Below, piece after piece: positions 1 through 10,580 of a stretch of DNA of 64,000 nucleotides (position 1 is the stretch's first letter; each line of letters starts with the position of its first letter). A model generated the notes under the pieces. That model was not told the origin of the DNA. It searched no databases and saw only the letters and a list, made by a program, of their open reading frames with translations. The stretch is from the NCBI GenBank assembly GCA_029204225.1, contig CM055101.1, positions 32,061,683 through 32,125,682 of the forward strand, given 5' to 3'. The position numbers and the translations under genes were made by a program. This DNA comes from Diphasiastrum complanatum (Eukaryota > Streptophyta > Lycopodiopsida > Lycopodiales > Lycopodiaceae).

Positions 1-150
1 GGAAGTACTCGATCGAGATGGTGATGGGAACCGTCGGTCGCGTGGTGATAAAAACACTCGGTTGAGAAGGTAACTGTGAGGCTCGGTTCAAAGCTGATTA
101 GATGGCTTGTTGAGATGGAAACTATGGCGCTCATTTGAGAACGGAAGTGG
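1..150. repeat. Degenerate CTCGGTCGAG-type minisatellite, left edge
   Basis: Diverged copies of a short motif (tactcgatcgagat, cactcggttgagaag, gctcggttcaaag) recur here. They match the clearer arrays at 590-880 and 7560-8200 on the same strand. No gene is visible. The array probably continues left of the window. Confidence 0.5.
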
Positions 151-589
151 AATGACTCGGCGGAGAACTGAGCTTTGTAAAACAATGGTTATGAAGAACA
201 AAGTGTTGGAAAATGGTTGCGGTTCTAAAAACAATGGATGTGGAATAGTGAAGTGTTTCGCAATAGTGAAACTAGAGCTTGATATGTGCTCCAACTTCAC
301 TACCCCTCAGCGTGGCTGTGTGCAAAAAAGTTGGAATGGTTTTCTGATTTCTAGCGGTTTAGGTTTTCTCAAATATGTTGTTTGATGGCACTATTTGCAG
401 TTTCGTGATGGTAAAGGCTGAGTTTGGAGGAATGGAGTGTGTGTGTGAGGATGGATCAATCAGATGCAAGAGTGCTAGAAGCTGTGATGGGAGCTAGAAA
501 ATCGCCAGAAATCATTCGCCATAAGACTCGAAAGCTTGCATGTTGCTGAGGTGAAAATGACTTCGATTTGGATGTCTTTATAGTCATTC
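151..589. other. No recognisable gene
   Basis: Short open frames exist on both strands, but none resembles a known domain. The stretch lies between two blocks of the same minisatellite and may be more degenerate array. Confidence 0.4.
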
Positions 590-880
590 GTCTTTTTGGG
601 CTCGGTCGAGATTTTTGAAGTGTCCGACTCGGTCGAGATTGTAACGGAATGATTTGGTCGAGATTTCAAAAACCTTGTTGAGCTGTGTGCACTCGATCCG
701 GTCGAGATCTGATGTAGGAGATTCAGTCGAGACGTGAACCAGGTGACTCGGTCGACGAGATGTTGACCAACTGACTCGGTCGAGATGCCAACCAGAGGAC
801 TCTGTTGAGATGCCAACCAGAGGACTCGGTCAAGATGCCAACCAGAGGACTCGGTCAAGATGCCAACCAAGTGTCTATTG
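590..880. repeat. 25-bp minisatellite, core actcggtcgagat
   Basis: Four successive 25-bp units near 770-870 share a core close to gactcggtcgagat followed by gccaaccagag, preceded by looser copies from about 590. The core CTCGGTCGAG is a near-palindrome. The same motif in the same orientation forms the block at 7560-8200. The apparent open frame on the minus strand through this stretch is only the repeat being read in frame. Confidence 0.8.
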
Positions 881-1316
881 AGTATTCTATCTCAGTGATG
901 ATGTTGTAGAACTTTAGGAAGTAGAATATGACAGTGTCTCAAAATAGAAGTTCTCAGAGTAATGAATTATCTCATTAACCAGATGTGTGCTATAAGTGAA
1001 AAATCTGAGATATCTTAATTGCAGAAGTGAACTGGATCTGAATGTTATAAATCCTATCCATGTGAACTAGACCTTACCTATAACAGGCCCTGTGAATCTA
1101 AATAGATAATCATGAGAAGAAAAACAGTTATGGAGAATATAAACACAGTAAATACAAACATAGATAGTTAAAAAGCATGAACATAAGAAGACACAAAAAT
1201 CAAAAATAAAACTAATAAAAAATCAATAAATTGGAACATAAATATATACAATAGGGATGGAGTTATATTGAGTCATTGAAAAACAACTCTTCGTAGTAGC
1301 ATCGTAGACAACCGCC
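881..1316. other. AT-rich spacer, no gene seen
   Basis: Sequence between the minisatellite and the family A element is AT-rich and carries no coding motif that I recognise. The base pairs next to the LTR (ccgcc at 1312-1316) do not match the bases on the other side of the element (gtcag at 5096-5100). Confidence 0.4.
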
Positions 1317-2513
1317 TGTAGCGCAGGCATCCCAAAGGGAGCCGGGAACCACGACTTAGCTTCCCAGCCTTCAACTCTTGCCATCCAAACCCACTTGACA
1401 TACAAGCAGCCAACTCGCCAACATCGATCAGACTTAACCAACATGAAGTTCCGAAAACCAACATTGAGATCCAACCTGGTGCCATGCCAGTCGGGGGTCC
1501 CGATGTGGGTGACTTCCCTCCAAGCAAGCCGCCCGACATACATCAAACTTAACCAACTCGAAGCTTCGTTACAAACGAGTAACATCCATTCCAAGCAAGC
1601 GGTCTGACTTACATTAGACTTAACCAACTGAAAGCTTCGTCACGAGCGCTGGAAGCCAGCCTGGCGCCACACCAGACTGGACAGCCATAAACAGGTAACA
1701 TCCACCCAAGCAAGCCATCCAACTCAGCCGACAAGTTAGAGCCCGTTCCCCAAGAGCTTAACCCATTCACGTTCATGCAAGGAACACTCAGAACCACAAG
1801 CCGCGACAGATATGGAAACAACCAGTTCCTGGACCAAATGGTCCCGACAGCATATTGCTGGCGCCACGGACCGAATGGTCCCGACGGCGTACCGCTGGCG
1901 TCCCGGGATATGACCCTCAGCTATGTGCCAAGTTAAAAATTTGGAAGCGGCCTTACAACTGGCGCTTTTACCGAACACTGAAACCCAGAAGGTAATCAGA
2001 GTCAGTTTGAGGAAAATCCCACTTTATTGATAAATCTGAGAAGGTTACATTTCAAGTGTGTGACCGACCCTAGTCTCCGGGGCGCTAGCATGCCAAGGCG
2101 AGAGCCATGACAACATTCCAGCAAGGAAGGCTAAGACTTGGTTGGAGCTCGCCTTGAGTCGCAACCCGCACTCCCCTATAGTATTGGTGTGATTCGGCAC
2201 CCCCCCTCATACCAAGCACTCTACCCAAGCTGGTAAAGCACATTTTTCTCTCTCTAGGATTTTATCTTTCTAGAAAGTCATTTCTCTCTCTAGATTTTAT
2301 TGATCCCCAGGCTTCCTTTAATCATGCCTAGATCGTGTGAGGGGATCGCACATCGATCTGAGCTCTCTAGACTTCGCTAGAACCGATCAAAGATTTTCAG
2401 CCATAGGAACTTGGCGCCGGCTGGATTCTGGTCATAGTGGCGCCGGAAGCAGCAGGGGCGCTGCTGGCGCCGATGGCACCGGAAGTAAAGCTTGTAAAGG
2501 TAGCTTTACAACA
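1317..2513 (-). repeat. Family A LTR, 3' copy of A1
   Basis: The reverse complement begins TGTTGTAAAGCTACC and ends CCTGCGCTACA, the TG...CA limits seen in the other family A LTRs. The complement of a polypurine tract (tccaccccaccttt, 2514-2527) adjoins its start, as expected for a 3' LTR on the minus strand. Many small open frames in it recur in every LTR copy and are not genes. Confidence 0.9.
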
Positions 2514-2967
2514 TCCACCCCACCTTTATAAAATCGGATGTCCTCATCAGATGTCAGATTAAAGTAAAGGTGTCTCCCAATTAAAATAGCTATACATTTA
2601 AGCTACTTGGCACAGTACTCAATTTACTGGCCACTTTTTATTAACATTTGAAGCTGGCACACCACAAGTCGGAGGCTCAGCTCTTTGTACTGAAAAATTA
2701 CATAACTTGAAAATATATCTTTGTCTGGGAAAAGCGTAGATTTGATATCGCTTTCGTAAAACCCGAGAACCTAATTAACTGGTGACAGAGGCCTTTCTTT
2801 GAAATGTTCGCCCCTGTCGCTTCTGACTTTCGACTTTGGAACTCCTTTGAGCTCCTAATTTGTCCTTGATGCACTTTGTGTTGAGCTCCCTGAGCTCCAG
2901 ATTTGTTAAGTTCCGCACAGGTATCAAGGCTCCCTGAGCCGAAGGATTTATCGTTTGATTGCCCACT

Positions 2968-3159
2968 TTATGGTCCACTCCGTGCCTTGTTGCTTCTGCA
3001 CCTTAATTTCTCTCCTTGTCCCAGCCTGATCTTGATACTTTCCCATCTTGGCTCTTTAAGGTAGGCAAAGATTGAGTACTCCGCAATGCACCTCTCACTT
3101 AGCTTGAAGTAGCTCTTTGAATTAGCCCAAATGTAACCATTGACCTCGTGGAAAGCCAA
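2968..3159 (-). other. 63-codon open frame conserved among family A copies
   Basis: An open frame with the peptide core SKSYFKLSERCIAEYS is present here and, with very few changes, at 42148-42339 and 57881-58072. It starts at TTG rather than ATG, so the start is not credible for a plant gene. I recognise no domain. It may be a fragment of a sequence captured by the element, or chance conservation among young copies. Confidence 0.35.
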
Positions 3160-3852
3160 AGGGTCGTACCAGTTTGATCCGCATCCGAACTATCTCTTCG
3201 CGTTTGTTTGAAGCACCATGTCCATCACGCAAAACTTGACTTTCACAATTCCATCATTGCTTAGTTGCCTCACAGTCAAAACAAGAAGTGTACATCGAGC
3301 TTGGCTTCAAGTAGCTCTCTTTGAATCAGACACATGCACCCAAAGTTTGCACTAGTCCGATCTCAATGCGAACTGTCCCTTAGCGTCCGTTCGAAATACC
3401 AAGTCTCTCATGCAAGACTCAACTTTCACAGTTCCTTCATTGATCAGCTGCCTTACACGTAACACAAGCCAGCGTACTCATATGTTTCCTCATCATTGCT
3501 GGTCCAGAGAAAGCCTATAACAAACTTTCCTTTCCACAACAAAAACTTGTCAACTTATTAGGTCCAAAGTTCGCCAATCTCCTCGTGTGAGTATGGCTAG
3601 GTCATCTTGAATTTGCCCCCATTTTGATCAACTTTCATTCAAAATTTGCCCCAAGAGAGAGGTGTGTGTGATAGTTCCCCTCCACTTGATAAATCAGCTG
3701 ATCGGACTTAGAGTAGAGTTCCTCGGACAAAAAGCCTTTTCAACACTTTGCTTCCCATCTGCTAGGATTATGGCTCGATCCAACTTGTTGCCAATCTCTG
3801 AAGAGGATCCTAGTCTTTTTCCCTTTGAGGAAAAACCCAACTGATACCAACT

Positions 3853-5095
3853 GCATCCCAAAGGGAGCTGGGAACCACGACTTAGCTTCCCAGCCTTCAA
3901 CTCTTGCCATCCAAACGCACTTGACATACAAGCAGCCAACTCGCCAACAACGATCAGACTTAACCCACTTGAAGTTCCGAAACCAACATTGAGATCCAAC
4001 CTGGCACCATGCCAGATCGGGGGTTCCGATGTGGGTGACTTCCCTCCAAGCAAGCCGCTCGACATACATCAAACTTAACCAACTCGAAGCTTCGTTACAA
4101 ATGAGTAACATCCAATCCAAGCAAGCGGTCTGACTTACATCAGACTTAACCAACTGAAAGCTTCGTCACGAGCGCCGGAATCCAACCTGGCGCCACGCCA
4201 GACTGGACAGCCATAAACAGGTAACGTCCACCCAAGCAAGCCCTCCAACTCAGCCGACAAGTTAGAGCCCGTTCCCCAAGAGTTTAACCCATTCACGTTC
4301 ATGCAAGGAACACTCAGAACCACAAGCCGCGACAGATATGGAGACAACCAGTTCCTGGACCAAATGGTCCCGACAGCATACTGCTGGCGCCACGGACCGA
4401 AGGGTCCCGATGGCATACCGCTGGCGTCCTGGGATATGACCCTCAGCTATGTGCCAAGTTAAAAATTTTGAAAGCGGCCTTACAACTGGCACTTTTACCG
4501 AACACTGAAACCCAGAAGGTAATCAGAGTCAGTTTGAGAAAAATCCCACTTTATTGATAAATCTGAGAAGGTTACATTTCAAGTGTGTGACCGACCCTAG
4601 TCTTTGGGGCGCTAGCATGCCAAGGCAAGAGCCATGACAACATTCTAGCAAGGGAGGCTGAGACTTGGTTGGAGCTGGCCCTGAGTCGCAACCCACACTC
4701 CCCTATAGTATTGGTGTGATTCGGCACCCCCCTCATACCAAGCACTCTACCCAAGCTGGTAAAGCACATTTTTCTCTCTCTCGGATTTTCTCTTTCTAGA
4801 AAGTCATTTTCTCTCTCTAGATTTTATTGATCCCCAGGCTTCCTTTAATCATGCTTAGATCGTGTGAGGTGATTGCACATCGATCTGAGCTCTCTGGACT
4901 CCGCTAGAACCATTCAAAGATTTTCAGCCATAGGAACTTGGCGCCGGCTGGATTCTGGTCACAGTGGCATCGGAAGCGGCGCCGGCTCCATTGGCGCCGG
5001 GAGCAGCAGGGGCGCTGCTGGCGCCGGGGACATAGCTGGCGCCGATGGCGCCAGAAGTAAAGCTTGTAAAGGTAGCTTTAGAACAGTCAGTTACT
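3853..5095 (-). repeat. Family A LTR, 5' copy of A1
   Basis: Reverse-oriented LTR starting TGTTCTAAAGCTACC at 5095 (one change from the TGTTGT of other copies). Its last 11 bp or so before the primer site were lost in the internal deletion. It carries the GGCGCC-rich block near its start (4940-5060) typical of the family. Confidence 0.88.
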
Positions 5096-7210
5096 TGCTG
5101 ATCGGCCATACAAAGTTTGTAATGTGGCTGATCTAAGATATTGAAATCCCATGACTTTGCTAGTGATAAAGCCATTATGTTTACGCCTGATCCACTATCG
5201 AGAATAGCGGATACTGTTGGATAATCTTTATAGTGCATAGGTAAGGTGATCCTAGTCCCCTTAGCAACAGCTATATTCATCAGATTCATCAGAAGCTGAG
5301 GAATTTCTAGAATCTCATCTAGTTTTCGTTGTTCATCTGGGATATTGGGCAGTTTAAAATTTTTATGGACATAACTTTGTAGATCGATGAGAGATTTCAT
5401 TGCACTATGGAACGACATTGTGATTTGAGCCTGCAAAAGTTCGGAGAACACTTCGAGTCCCTGTAGGGGTTGCTCTTTTGTGAAGATCAGAGCAGATAAC
5501 AGAAGGTCCGTGTTTTGTTCCTCCTGCGGAGACTCATCTCGGAATTCATTGTATTGCCTTTGTTCCACTAGTGGTAGTGTGGAAGCTGTTAAAGAGCTTC
5601 CCATATGGCCAGCTAGTTTTTCTATGTTTAGCTGTTGTTGTGGATTTTGGCGTTGGGCTCTAGTGAGGACTCTAACAGGTTCGGAAGAGATGTGGCATGT
5701 GGGTAGGATCCTATAGGTTGCTTTGGGCAATCTTTGAGACTTTGCTTGCCAAAACAGTCCGAACACTCAGCATGGTATGGGTTTTTAACCTTACAATATA
5801 CCATAAAATGTCTTGTTTCGTCACAAATGAGACATTTGTTGCTCATGGGCCCTGTGGCAATTGCATAGCCATCTTGGTTGGCTAGTTGTCCTAGATTTTC
5901 CGGATTTTTGGAATACTCATCTCGTTTGCACAAGCATGAGGTATCTTCATGATAGTGTTGAGAACTACCAAAAGTGGGTGTGTTATCCTAATGGTATGTT
6001 TGATCGTAGGAGTGATCGACAAAATGTGTTGGTGAGGAGTCTTTATGGTGTCGATGTTTTTGTGCTCCTATGTCTGGATGTCCCCTTGGAGGTGGACCTA
6101 AGAGTGCCAGTTGAGGTTGAGGTTCATGCTTCGGTTGTCTTGGCAACTCTTGGATATGAATTCGTGAAGGATATTGCTGGGATGGGTTTCGTGAAACAAA
6201 TTGGTGTCTAGGAGGTTGGTATTGTCCTCCTGATTGGTCGTGAGGTTGATTCCTCGGGTTGTAGTAGCAGTAGAATGAGGTATGGCCCATGAAGTCACAG
6301 ATGTTGCATTTAATCAAGGAAGTATCTAGGACTAGTTGATATGATTGGCACTCATTGCCAGTGTGTGCACCTCTACAATGAGGGCACCAGGTATTTTCCC
6401 ATCTATGATGGATTTGGCCAGTGGGTAACTGACTTGGCATGGAGCTCTGTATAGACTTTAGGGTGTTTTGAAACTCTTTTGTGAGTTTCTCCATCTGTTG
6501 TTGGTGTTGTTGGTTAAGCAACTCCATCTGGGTTTTCCATAGTTGTTCTCGAGTTTCGTCGGTTGGTCTAGAGTCATGGACAACATGGTGTGCTCTCCGT
6601 TCTCTTGGTTCATCAACATCCGATCCCTCGTCTTCTTTTCGGATGGCGTCAGACATGGCTTGTTTTAATGATGTATATTCATCATTAGATCTGAGTTCAC
6701 GCCTGATCCATCTGGGAAGTCCGACTAGAAACCAAATGATGAGCATGGACTCGGTGGGTTGTTCTTGTACCTGACCTTTTAATCGTTTAGATCTTTCAAT
6801 ATAGTCATCTTTTGTCATTTTGATATTGCTTATTTTGACAAATGGACTCTCAATCAAACAAAATGGTTTGAATCGCTTGATGAAGGCTTCTTTCAAGAGT
6901 GATCAATCTTGTTTATCTTCACGATCTAGGTTGAAGAACCATTCTCGTGCTCAATCAATCACGGTCATCGAGAAGAGTTGTACCATGGCTTTGGGAGATG
7001 TCTCACCATAGACATCACAAGCATTCTCAAAGACTTGGAGAAATCTTTTAAGATCGGAATTTCCGTCGTACTTAGGAAGGTCTAGCTTGGGTGTGTGTTT
7101 TTTAGTACGAGGGCCGTGATTGGCAAAAGCCCCATTTAAGTGAGCTCTTGCGTGTGATGACTCAGCAACATGAAATTGTGGTCGGTCATAGGCAACTTTA
7201 GCTCTCATAG
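5096..7210 (-). pseudogene. Ty3/gypsy gag and aspartic protease remnant (non-chromoviral type)
   Basis: Read on the minus strand, the gag capsid region starts near 7208 (motif CDVYGETSPKAM) and continues after in-frame stops near 6945 and 6905 into a 302-residue frame (6896-5988) with the gag signature LVGLPRWIRREL. Three CCHC-like zinc knuckles follow: residues 171-183 (CX2CX3HX4C) and 197-210 (CX2CX4HX4C) of that frame, and one near 5840-5800 (CLIC...H...C). A frameshift near 5650-5720 leads into a retropepsin segment with DSGSGVN at about 5199-5180. The frame then runs into the family A LTR at 5095, which truncates the element before reverse transcriptase. Gag would build the particle and the protease would cleave the polyprotein. 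This copy cannot do either. The gag resembles that at 26482-27420. Confidence 0.82.
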
Positions 7211-7559
7211 ACTCTCATATCTCGAATGGGTTGATTTCATGCGAGAGTACCTATTGTATCTAACTTGTTCTGTGGAAGGAGATACCATCTCTGGTGGATA
7301 GTCCTTTGTGGAATTAGGATCGTAAGGACAATTCATATGGAAAGTCTAGAGTACCTTAGGATTGGGTATGTGATCTTCTTGGACTCTTTGTTTGTTTTTT
7401 TTTTTGTTTTTTTTTACACTCTGGATTAAAATATATCAAGGTATATGTATCAGGGTATAGTGATATGTATATATCCAAATTGCACAATATTCAAGGTAGT
7501 GGTACTGCAAAAGGACTTAGCTGATAGCTGTGGCAATTGGCTAGTGGTAAGGTCTAGTC
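7211..7559. other. Probable untranslated flank of the gypsy gag remnant
   Basis: Non-coding DNA upstream of the minus-strand gag, including poly-T runs at about 7388-7412. No primer-binding site complementary to a tRNA is recognisable, so I cannot place an LTR edge. Confidence 0.35.
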
Positions 7560-8200
7560 AAATATAGAACTGACTTTCAAGCTGACTTGGCTTGGTTGAG
7601 ATGTCAATGCAATGACTCAGTTGAGATTTGAAAACTGGTTTCGGTCAAGATGACACTACAAAGACTTGGGTGAGATCTGAGTGATGGATCCAACTGACAG
7701 AAATACTCGGTCGAGACTGGAATGAAAAATTCGGTTGAGATCAGACTAAAATATTCGATCAAGATTGGACTAAAAGGTTCGGTCGAAACTCGAGCGAGAG
7801 ATTTTTGGTCAAGATCTGAGTAAGATATTCGGTCGAGATTGTAACAAAGAGACTCGGTCGAGATCTTGACGGAGAGAGTCGGTCGAGATCTTAACGGATG
7901 GAGACTTGGACGAGATCTTAAGGGAGAGACTCAGTCGAGATCTTATGAGTAAGACTCGGTTGAGATTGTAACCCTGGACTTGATCGAGATGGGAAGTCAG
8001 AATCGGACGAGAGTCTATGTGGAGGGTCTGGTCGAAATGAAATAGGACTTGGCTCGGTCCAGACGTATGTCGTGAGACTCAGCCATGTATGGAACGTGAA
8101 GACTCAGCTGAGGGCGGCTAAGGATGGAGTCAGAGACTCGGTCGAAACCAAAGTGATAGACTCGGTCGAGATGGAGAGCATGAGACTTCAAGAACCTGTT
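7560..8200. repeat. 24-26 bp minisatellite, core ctcggtcgagat
   Basis: About twenty diverged units are strung along 640 bp, each with a core near actcggtcgagat followed by a variable 10-14 bp spacer. The core often appears as gactcggtcgagatctt. Units at 7850-7960 are the most regular. The array has the same motif and orientation as 590-880. It lies immediately 5' (on the minus strand) of the gypsy gag remnant, so it may be that element's untranslated repeat region, or an older array into which elements inserted. Confidence 0.8.
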
Positions 8201-9290
8201 GGATAGCACAAATATTTCGATTTTGTGTAGGTTGTGCGTTTGTGTACTAGTGGAACTGGTTCCAAATGTTTACAAATTCCTACTAAAAACATGTGAACAC
8301 AATTAGCTACTCCCTTTCTTGATTTCTTATCTCTGAAATCGGGTGTTTTTGCCCGTTCCAAGCGGTTTGCTCCTTAGGCATTATCTTCTTGGTTCAAAGT
8401 CAGATCAGGCAGAAAGTTTATTACTCATTGTAGTATGTTTCCTAGCCTATCAGTGGGATGCTCAGGTAGCGTTCACTCCAATACGTGCACACAATTACAC
8501 ATGCAACTGAAAATCATTCATCTACAGATCTGCATGCAATGCTGATGACTTTTCAATCGGTTCTTGCTACTACCTACTTCTAAAACGTTAGAAAGAGACA
8601 AACATGATGCTCAGATTAAACTACAAATTCACAGAACTGAAACAAAAAACAAGCAGCTAAATATTAGCCAACATAATGACAATCCAAAAATCAAAAACTC
8701 CCATCTCTTGATTCTTGGATAGCCCAAGAACCGCAAGAACTGGAATGTCTAGATCAATATGCAAGATCTACTCCACATTTACAGCCTGTTTAGTTTACTT
8801 GTATGTTGAATCTACTTTAAAACAAGAACAAAAAATCTATTCCACTCTAATCCACATTGCAAAAGGAAAGAAAGCAGGAAATTAAATCTATTCCACAACT
8901 AATTCACAACCACATTCAAGAAATGGAAGTGCACGGTTTATAAAAGAATCACTCAAGAAAGCTGTCATGAACAAGGAGCTTAAAAATGCCAAGAACTCGT
9001 AGAGGATCTTCTTTATTCAAACAAGAGCAAATGACAATACATGTAAAGCTCCCTCACAAGAGAGGGAGGCTCTTAAATAAACAATGAGGCTGCCCATGTG
9101 GAGCCTAAGTGGCAAGTCCACTATCTACAAATTCCAAGTGGAATTAGCTCTTCCACTAGAGGTCACCATCAAAAGGTGGTTCAGTCTAATTTATTTAAGA
9201 GGAGTCTGTCTCACTCTGATTAGTGGATAAATATAGGCAGCATGCCTCAATTCATTTTTTGACAAATGTATGGATGTGATCAACAGGAAT
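8201..9290. other. No recognisable gene
   Basis: About 1.1 kb of mixed AT-rich sequence without a long open frame or a recognisable repeat. The final part (about 9000-9290) may be promoter for the reading frame at 9631, because a TATA box follows. Confidence 0.4.
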
Positions 9291-9294
9291 AGGC

Positions 9295-9302
9295 TATAAA
9301 TA
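9295..9302 (+). promoter_or_regulatory. TATA box (TATAAATA)
   Basis: ggctataaatatgggcacc is a strong plant-type TATA box. A start about 30 bp downstream would give a transcript beginning near 9325-9335, with a leader of about 300 nt containing three 84-bp repeats before the ATG at 9631. The assignment rests on sequence only. Confidence 0.5.
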
Positions 9303-9383
9303 TGGGCACCACTCTCCATAATATAATTATGTATTCTTTTATTCAAAACTCCTTTGTCATTTTGTTTTGTGTCTTTCTCTCGC

Positions 9384-9636
9384 GATATCGAATCGACGTG
9401 CGCCTTGTCCTACAGTGCACGGTCAGATTCATTCAGGTGTGCTGAATTGATATCAGCTCTTCTAACATAATATCGGATCGACGCGCGCATTGCTTGTGTC
9501 CTCGTCCAAAAAATTTCAGTCGTGTTGAACCGATATTAGCCTTTTCCATTAGAATATCGGATCAACGCATGTCTTGTTTTTGAGTCCTCAACCGAAATCA
9601 TTCAGGTGCATTCAACTGATATCACGTTCAATATGG
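9384..9636 (+). repeat. Three tandem 84-85 bp repeats
   Basis: Units begin at 9384, 9469 and 9553. Each opens with (g/a)atatcgRatcRacg and ends with a segment close to attcaggtgtgctgaattg then atatca. The third unit runs up to the ATG at 9631. Units are clearly diverged, so the array is old. It lies between the TATA box and an open reading frame and so would be in the leader of that transcript. Confidence 0.75.
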
Positions 9637-10497
9637 CTAGTTCCTCCATGTCCTCAGATAACAAACTTCTGGATTTTTTGAATGCCAGTGACATTCCATC
9701 AGAGAAATTAGAGTATTTTTACAATATTTTTTTTGCACCTTTCGATATCAATAAGCTAGTTTATGAGAGTTGTTATAATTTACTTTCTCTTCTTGATAAT
9801 TTTCTCAGATTATTAGTACTCCTGTTCAGGATATACTATAGTTTTTGTTTTGTTCATTTTCAGGACCTTGTGCATTCCCAACCATCCTCTAAGCATAAGC
9901 ATAATAGAAAGTACGCTAACCTGCATGATCATTTCAAAAGAAATATATATTGTGGTATCCACAAAAGAATATGTCGCCCTCTAATCAAAGGAATGGCTTT
10001 TGTCTTTTACATATCTGCTAAAATTCCAAATGATGAGTTTGTTGGATCTTTTATTAGTTCCCATGATTGAAGCATCTGCATCTGCTCCAGTTGATGTAGA
10101 TATTGATATTGGGGTTGAAGCTAAAGCATCTATGGCTTCAGATTATCAAAAAACTCTCCCTTGTTCTATAATCCTCTCTGGTTCCTCTTCAATCTGCATC
10201 TCCTATTAATCAATTAACTCTATTTGATATTCCCGTATATTTTGTAAATAATGACAGTTATATTTCTTTTAATGATATAAAAGATGTTTTGATTTGAGAG
10301 AGGATGAAATCCTCTCAATATTTGCACAAAATTTATCAGAATTTTCTGACATTGTTGATTACACATATAATGACCTTGAAAGTGAGATAGATTATGATAA
10401 AGATGGCAATTGGAAATTTGGCAATGAGGCCTTGGAGGCCATAATTGAAAAATCTAAAGCCTATGAAAAAACTTTGCCTATAGAGGAGGAATTTTGA
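9631..10497 (+). pseudogene. Decayed reading frame of unknown identity
   Basis: From an ATG at 9631 the frame reads MASSSMSSDNKLLDFLNASD and stays open to 10070. Coding-like stretches continue in other frames: one near 10202-10290 (core FDIPVYFVNND), then a stop, then an acidic segment at 10297-10497 with core EILSIFAQNLSEFSD ending IEEEF and a stop. The pattern suggests one gene broken by frameshifts and stops, or unspliced exons. I do not recognise a domain. A transposon gag or a fragment of an endogenous pararetrovirus are possibilities, but nothing here proves either. Confidence 0.4.
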
Positions 10498-10501
10498 TGG
10501 G

Positions 10502-10580
10502 AAATGAAAGGACGTCAAGACGCTCTGATACCACTGATGGAATGGGAAGGATGTCATGATGCTCTGATAGCACTGATGTG
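10502..10580 (-). repeat. Tandem 39-40 bp repeat carrying a tRNA-Met primer-site complement
   Basis: Units 10502-10540 and 10541-10580 are similar and a partial third follows. Each contains gctctgata(c/g)ca; the first (10522-10533) is the exact complement of TGGTATCAGAGC, the usual initiator-tRNA primer-binding site of plant LTR elements. This suggests a minus-strand element whose LTR would lie at higher coordinates, but I could not find its other edge. Confidence 0.55.

Larger units (their letters stand above)
1317..5095 (-). mobile_element. Family A non-autonomous LTR retrotransposon, internally deleted (copy A1)
   Basis: Two long terminal repeats of about 1.2 kb (1317-2513 and 3853-5095), both reversed, flank about 1.34 kb of internal DNA. 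The internal part matches the 3' two-thirds of the plus-strand copies at 40456-42792 and 55936-58525. The first kilobase of the internal region is missing: the junction near 3840-3852 joins a primer-binding-site remnant (ctgatacca on this strand) to sequence that lies about 1 kb further in the other copies. No gag or pol can be found. The flanks carry no target duplication, so this is either a recombined element or one with eroded edges. Its 5' LTR abuts, and cuts off, a gypsy protease gene at 5096. Confidence 0.85.

Noticed and set aside
1317-5095. Target-site duplication around A1
   Set aside because: ccgcc on the left and gtcag on the right do not match.
9631-10497. Endogenous pararetrovirus gene
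   Set aside because: Position next to a primer-site complement made this tempting, but the site is on the opposite strand and no movement, coat or RT motif is visible.
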